From the NCBI GenBank assembly GCA_022848825.1, contig JAJISH010000237.1, positions 1 to 8,194 on the forward strand: 8,194 bases of DNA. Reading direction: 5' to 3'. A program made the position numbers and the translations under genes. The stretch comes from Thermoplasmatota archaeon. Lineage in GTDB: Archaea; Thermoplasmatota; Thermoplasmata; RBG-16-68-12; JAGMCJ01. Under the pieces are notes generated by a model that worked only from the letters and a program-made list of their open reading frames with translations, was not told where the DNA came from and did no database searches. Positions 5,262 through 8,194 of the stretch are shown piece by piece (the first letter of the stretch is position 1; each line of letters starts with the position of its first letter).

Positions 5262-5770
5262 GTCTGTTCTATCACGATCAGGATGTCGTCGACATCGACG
5301 AGGTCCCCTGGTTTGACCCTGATCTCTCTCACGGTCCCGCCGAACGGCGAGGAGATCTCGTTCTGCATCTTCATCGCCTCGAGTATGAGGAGCGGACTGC
5401 CCGCGTGCAGTTTCGCACCCTTCTTCGCGGATATCGAGACGACCCTTCCAGGCATTGGCGGGTGTATCGCACCTCCTATCGCCTCTGGTGCCCTGGATGG
5501 GGTCTCGCGGGATTCCTCTGGCGAAGGAGCCGCGTCGGATGCGAAATCGATGCTCCGAACCGCAACCTCCCTGGGTTCGGCGTTCACCTTGAGAACGTCT
5601 CCCTCTCTGAGGACCGTGAACGTCTTCCGGCCGATTCGGACCTGAAGGCCCTTCTTCGTCTTCCTGACTCTGGCGGTGAGCTTCTCCCCGTCCAGTGTCA
5701 CCGTCAGCTCTGGCAAATCGGCGACGATCGCCTCGTGCGACTTCCCATCGAGCCTAAAACTGAATCTCAT
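5258..5770 (-). CDS. accB: Biotin carboxyl carrier protein of acyl-CoA carboxylase
   Basis: The carrier holds biotin and moves the carboxyl group between the biotin carboxylase and the carboxyltransferase. The 170-residue protein has a beta-rich N-terminal region (about 1-65: FSFRLDGKSHEA, a repeated strand pattern, and VLREGDVLKV). An acidic, Pro/Ser/Ala-rich linker follows (about 75-100). The biotinyl domain occupies about 103-169, with PPMPGRVV (104-111), the biotinylation site EAMKM (Lys134), and the closing SPFGGTV and VKPGDLVDVDDILIVIE. The N-terminal region resembles the beta-barrel part of the BT domain that links biotin carboxylase to the carrier in fused alpha subunits of propionyl- or methylcrotonyl-CoA carboxylases. 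The gene overlaps the biotin carboxylase gene by 17 bases in another frame, implying coupled translation. In the carrier frame a TGA lies just upstream of the ATG, so the start is well constrained. The archaeal enzyme is commonly split this way. Confidence 0.94.
   Translation of the reverse strand: MRFSFRLDGKSHEAIVADLPELTVTLDGEKLTARVRKTKKGLQVRIGRKTFTVLREGDVLKVNAEPREVAVRSIDFASDAAPSPEESRETPSRAPEAIGGAIHPPMPGRVVSISAKKGAKLHAGSPLLILEAMKMQNEISSPFGGTVREIRVKPGDLVDVDDILIVIEQT
5754..5759 (-). other. TTT-TAG junction between biotin carboxylase and carrier frames, possible +1 slip site
   Basis: The minus strand reads CAG TTT TAG G in the biotin carboxylase frame and AGT TTT AGG in the carrier frame. A +1 slip of the Phe codon on the T4 run would bypass the TAG and join the two proteins as IQF-RLDG, which looks like a normal fused alpha subunit. 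The same geometry would arise from one extra T by mutation or sequencing error. No stimulating structure was identified, and ordinary termination with re-initiation at the ATG 17 bases back is the default. Confidence 0.25.
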
Positions 5771-7307
5771 CGGCGTTCATCCTCTTCTTCAGTTGTTCCC
5801 GTCTGCCAGCTCTGGTCCACGGTGAGAGCCTGTCGAATCCGGTGATATCCAACTTCCTCCGCGAGAAGCGCCTCATCTCCTCGGGCATCTGGAACAAGAA
5901 TGCTGCCACCGCCGCGGCAGCCAGCCTCTCCTCATGGACTCTTCTCTCGCCCTCCTTTCTGAGACGCTCAGGGATCCCGCTATCCTCGACGAGCCCGGTG
6001 TCGATGTCCCCTCTCTTGAACCTCTCGTTTCCGAGCAGCTTGAGATGGAACGGGATGTTCGTTTCGATGCCGCCTATCCTTATCTTGGCCAGGGCGCGCT
6101 TCATCATCTTGATCGCTTCATCCCTCGAGTCTGCCCAGACGATGACCTTCGCGAACAAGGGGTCGTAGTACGTCGGCACCTCGGAGCCAGCTTCCACGCC
6201 CGAGTCCACCCTGACGTCTGAGGAGCTTGGCATGTCGTAGGATTCGATTCTTCCCGGGGAGGGCAGGAAGTTCTCGTACGGGTTCTCCGCGTTTATCCTG
6301 CACTCCATCGACCATCCCTTGAGCTTGATGTCCTTCTGCTTGAGCGTGAGCGGCTCGCCCGCCGCAATGTGCATCTGCTGTTGGACGAGGTCGGTGCCAG
6401 TCACGAATTCCGTGACAGGGTGCTCGACCTGCAGGCGGGCGTTGATCTCGTTGAAGTAGAACTTCCCCTCGTGGTGGAGGAACTCCATCGTTCCGGCGTT
6501 CAGGTATCCCGTCGCCTTTGCCGCCCGCACCGCTAGCTCACCGACCTTCTTCCTCATCTTCTTGTCCACGATCGGGGACGGCGACTCCTCGATCAGCTTC
6601 TGGAAGCGCCTCTGGATGGAGCATTCCCTCTCGCCCAGGTGTATCACTCTTCCGTCCGAGTCCGCCAGGATCTGGAACTCTATGTGCCTCGCCGGCTTCA
6701 GGTACTTCTCGATGAAGATCTCGTCGCTTCCGAACGACGACAGGGACGAGGACTTCGCCACCTTCAGGGATGAGGGGAGCTCCTCCAGGCTTCTCACGAT
6801 GGCCATGCTTATCCCGCCGCCGCCCGCCGAGGCCTTGAGTATTATCGGGAAACCGATCTCCTCCGCGACCCTGACCGCCGTCCTTTCGCTCCTCACCGAG
6901 CCGTCCGAGCCCGGGGTGACCGGAATCCTGGCCTTCTTCGCGATCCTTCTGGACTCGACCTTGTCCCCGGACTTCGCCAGGGCCTTGGACGTCGGGCCGA
7001 TGAAGACGATCCCCGCCCGCTCGCATTTCTCTGCGAACATCGGATTCTCCGCCAGGAATCCGTACCCGGGGTGTATCGCCTCCGCGCCCGCCTTCTGTGC
7101 GACGTCCACGATCTTGTCCTGGTCCAAGTAGCTCTGAATGGCGGGCGGGGGGCCTATGTTGTGGGAGGAGTCCGCCAACCGCGTGTGGAGGGCGTTCCTG
7201 TCAGCGTCGGAGTACACGGCAACGGATTCGATCCCCATCTCCCTGCAGGTCCTTATTACGCGTATGGCGATTTCTCCCCTGTTGGCGATGAGGATCCTCT
7301 TGAACAT
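5754..7307 (-). CDS. accC: Biotin carboxylase subunit of acyl-CoA (propionyl-CoA) carboxylase
   Basis: This subunit carboxylates carrier-bound biotin with bicarbonate and ATP. The product is 517 residues from ATG 7307; numbering here counts from an alternative GTG at 7316 that adds three residues. Visible are the N-terminal signature FKRILIANRGEIAIRV (5-20), HPGYGFLAEN (82-91), the ATP-grasp glycine loop SAGGGGISM (163-171), and ECSIQRRFQKLIEESPS (231-247). The catalytic stretch NEINARLQVEHPVTE (289-303) keeps Glu290, Asn292 and Arg294, and YDPLFAKVIVW (384-394) follows. The usual loop reads GGGGxGM; Ser170 replaces the last Gly. Beyond about 450 there is a helical tail ending LSPWTRAGRREQLKKRM (497-513), which resembles the start of a BT linker domain in fused alpha subunits. 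ATG 7307 is preferred because GTGAT precedes it by 4 bases and homologues start at MFKRILIANRGE. The gene follows the carboxyltransferase and overlaps the carrier gene by 17 bases. Confidence 0.95.
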   Translation of the reverse strand: MFKRILIANRGEIAIRVIRTCREMGIESVAVYSDADRNALHTRLADSSHNIGPPPAIQSYLDQDKIVDVAQKAGAEAIHPGYGFLAENPMFAEKCERAGIVFIGPTSKALAKSGDKVESRRIAKKARIPVTPGSDGSVRSERTAVRVAEEIGFPIILKASAGGGGISMAIVRSLEELPSSLKVAKSSSLSSFGSDEIFIEKYLKPARHIEFQILADSDGRVIHLGERECSIQRRFQKLIEESPSPIVDKKMRKKVGELAVRAAKATGYLNAGTMEFLHHEGKFYFNEINARLQVEHPVTEFVTGTDLVQQQMHIAAGEPLTLKQKDIKLKGWSMECRINAENPYENFLPSPGRIESYDMPSSSDVRVDSGVEAGSEVPTYYDPLFAKVIVWADSRDEAIKMMKRALAKIRIGGIETNIPFHLKLLGNERFKRGDIDTGLVEDSGIPERLRKEGERRVHEERLAAAAVAAFLFQMPEEMRRFSRRKLDITGFDRLSPWTRAGRREQLKKRMNADEIQF

Positions 7308-7311
7308 CGTT

Positions 7312-7316
7312 ATCAC
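7312..7316 (-). promoter_or_regulatory. GTGAT ribosome site overlapping the carboxyltransferase stop
   Basis: GTGAT on the minus strand includes the TGA stop of the carboxyltransferase (7315-7313) and lies 4 bases before the ATG at 7307. It matches the archaeal anti-SD and so favours ATG 7307 over the overlapping GTG at 7316 as the biotin carboxylase start. Termination and initiation would be coupled. Confidence 0.6.
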
Positions 7317-8194
7317 AATGGTATGTTCCCGTGCTTCTTGGCGGGCCTCGTCTCCCTCTTGCTGAGGAGAGTCTCGAGCGCGTTTATCAGCCTCGGCCTC
7401 GTGAGCTCCGCCTCTATGATCTCATCGATGTAGCCCATCTGGGCTGCGATGTACGGATGGGAGAACTTGTCCTTGTAGTCCTTGACCAGGTCCTTTCGGG
7501 CCTTCTCGACTCTCAGGTCGCCAAGGATCTTGACGGCCTCCGCGTCGGCCTTTATCGCCCTGACTATGTCGCTCTTCTTCTTGATCGCTTTCAGCTCGAT
7601 CTTCATCTTCTTGGCGATCTTCTTGAGCTCGGCGACCGTCTGTTCCTCCAGATACTGGTCGATGTTCCGCGCCCGCTCGATCTCCTTCCTGAATATGATG
7701 TTCACCGCACCCGCGGGCCCCATCACTGCCAGCTCGGCAGAGGGCCACGCATAGTTGACATCGCTGCGGATGTGCTTGGAACACATGACGTCGTACGCAC
7801 CGCCGTAGGCCTTCCTCGTTATCACGGTCATCTTCGGGACGGTCGCCTCGCAATACGCGTAGAGCAGCTTGGAGCCGCTCCTTATGATGCCCCCGTACTC
7901 CTGCTTGGTCCCCGGGAGAAATCCCGGGACATCGACGAACGTCAGCAAAGGGATGTTGAAGCAGTCGCAGAACCTCACGAACCTCGCACCCTTCGTCGAG
8001 GAATCGATGTCCAGCGTTCCCGCCAGGACATTCGGTTGGTTCCCGATTACGCCCACTGGGTATCCGTTCAATCGTCCGAAGCCCGTGACGATGTTCCCCG
8101 CCCAGTGCTCATGAACCTCGAAGAAATCGCCGTCGTCGACGATCCTCGTGATGATGTCCCTCATGTCGTACGGTTTGTCCGGCTCGTCCGGGAC
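7313..8194 (-). CDS. pccB: Propionyl-CoA carboxylase-type carboxyltransferase (beta) subunit, C-terminal part, cut by window edge
   Basis: The beta subunit moves the carboxyl group from carboxybiotin to an acyl-CoA. The frame is open to base 8194, where [11 protein letters not shown] continues a conserved block, so the ATG at 8164 is internal; 293 residues of a protein normally near 515 are present. Visible are [10 protein letters not shown] (22-31), [12 protein letters not shown] (51-62), [14 protein letters not shown] (86-99), the oxyanion-hole region [14 protein letters not shown] (128-141), [20 protein letters not shown] (148-167), and the C-terminal signature [11 protein letters not shown]. 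Asp135 in GGAYDVM matches the specificity residue of propionyl-CoA carboxylases. Between RKEIERARN (169-177) and the conserved YKDKFSHPY (240-248) the family usually has a short helix; here there is an extra lysine-rich segment of roughly 50 residues with a SAP/Rho-N look. It is the first visible gene of the leftward operon; its promoter is outside the window. Confidence 0.96.
   Translation of the reverse strand, partial: VPDEPDKPYDMRDIITRIVDDGDFFEVHEHWAGNIVTGFGRLNGYPVGVIGNQPNVLAGTLDIDSSTKGARFVRFCDCFNIPLLTFVDVPGFLPGTKQEYGGIIRSGSKLLYAYCEATVPKMTVITRKAYGGAYDVMCSKHIRSDVNYAWPSAELAVMGPAGAVNIIFRKEIERARNIDQYLEEQTVAELKKIAKKMKIELKAIKKKSDIVRAIKADAEAVKILGDLRVEKARKDLVKDYKDKFSHPYIAAQMGYIDEIIEAELTRPRLINALETLLSKRETRPAKKHGNIPL
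7553..7639 (-). other. SAP/Rho-N-like helical motif inserted in the carboxyltransferase
   Basis: Residues 186-214 of the visible carboxyltransferase read [20 protein letters not shown] followed by KKSDIVRAI. This is the helix-turn-helix pattern of SAP, HeH/LEM and Rho-N domains: xxELKxxAKxxxI, then a loop, then KxDIVxxI. It is in frame within an otherwise standard subunit. The resemblance is by eye, and a simple charged helical extension is the main alternative. Confidence 0.4.

Noticed and set aside
5258..5770. Fatty-acid-synthesis acetyl-CoA carboxylase as the role of the carboxylase operon
   Set aside because: Archaea of this kind make isoprenoid lipids, and the GGAYDVM motif of the carboxyltransferase fits propionyl-CoA carboxylases better; acetyl-CoA activity cannot be fully excluded.
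6538..7131. Open frames on both strands within the biotin carboxylase gene
   Set aside because: The biotin carboxylase frame is continuous and motif-complete here; the others are low-complexity shadows rich in Gly/Arg or Ser.
8162..8164. ATG at 8164 as the start of the carboxyltransferase gene
   Set aside because: The frame stays open to the window edge and the upstream residues PDEPDKPYD match the conserved block of full-length subunits, so the ATG is internal.

Overview
The window looks archaeal, most likely from a heterotrophic Thermoplasmata-like lineage; the exact taxon is an inference. Supporting signs are AT-rich TATA-like boxes about 33-38 bases ahead of several start codons (implying very short leaders), GTGAT-type ribosome sites, frequent AGG/AGA and ATA codons despite moderately high GC, an Lrp-type ligand-binding protein, and an acyl-CoA carboxylase encoded as separate carboxyltransferase, biotin carboxylase and biotin carrier genes. 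I see no rRNA, tRNA, CRISPR array, insertion sequence or phage gene.

Left region (1-2143, minus strand): a histidine-degradation operon read leftwards. It runs glutamate formimidoyltransferase (1203-2102), formimidoyl-tetrahydrofolate cyclodeaminase (577-1200), then urocanate hydratase (from 537, cut by the window edge). The animal bifunctional FTCD protein is here two adjacent genes 2 bases apart. Together they convert urocanate towards glutamate and pass the one-carbon unit to a folate; histidine ammonia-lyase and imidazolonepropionase are not in the window.

Middle region (2144-3329): a small basic protein of unknown function (minus strand) diverges from an HTH-less Lrp/AsnC-type protein with two ligand-binding (RAM-like) domains (plus strand). 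The 125-base divergent spacer has TATA-like boxes and a perfect TTATCA-N4-TGATAA inverted repeat.

Right region (3330-8194): an ACS-like acyl-CoA synthetase on the plus strand converges on a leftward acyl-CoA carboxylase operon (carboxyltransferase beta, biotin carboxylase, biotin carrier protein). The two convergent genes share the palindrome CTAG, so their stop codons overlap. The synthetase has Gly where acetate-specific enzymes have Trp, and the carboxyltransferase has the GGAYDVM motif of propionyl-CoA carboxylases. The simplest joint reading is activation of a short acid larger than acetate, such as propionate, and carboxylation of propionyl-CoA to methylmalonyl-CoA; this pathway is inferred.

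The most unusual points are an extra helical segment of roughly 50 residues in the carboxyltransferase that resembles a SAP/Rho-N-type domain, and the biotin carboxylase/carrier junction, where one T in a T4 run separates two genes that together would make a standard alpha subunit.
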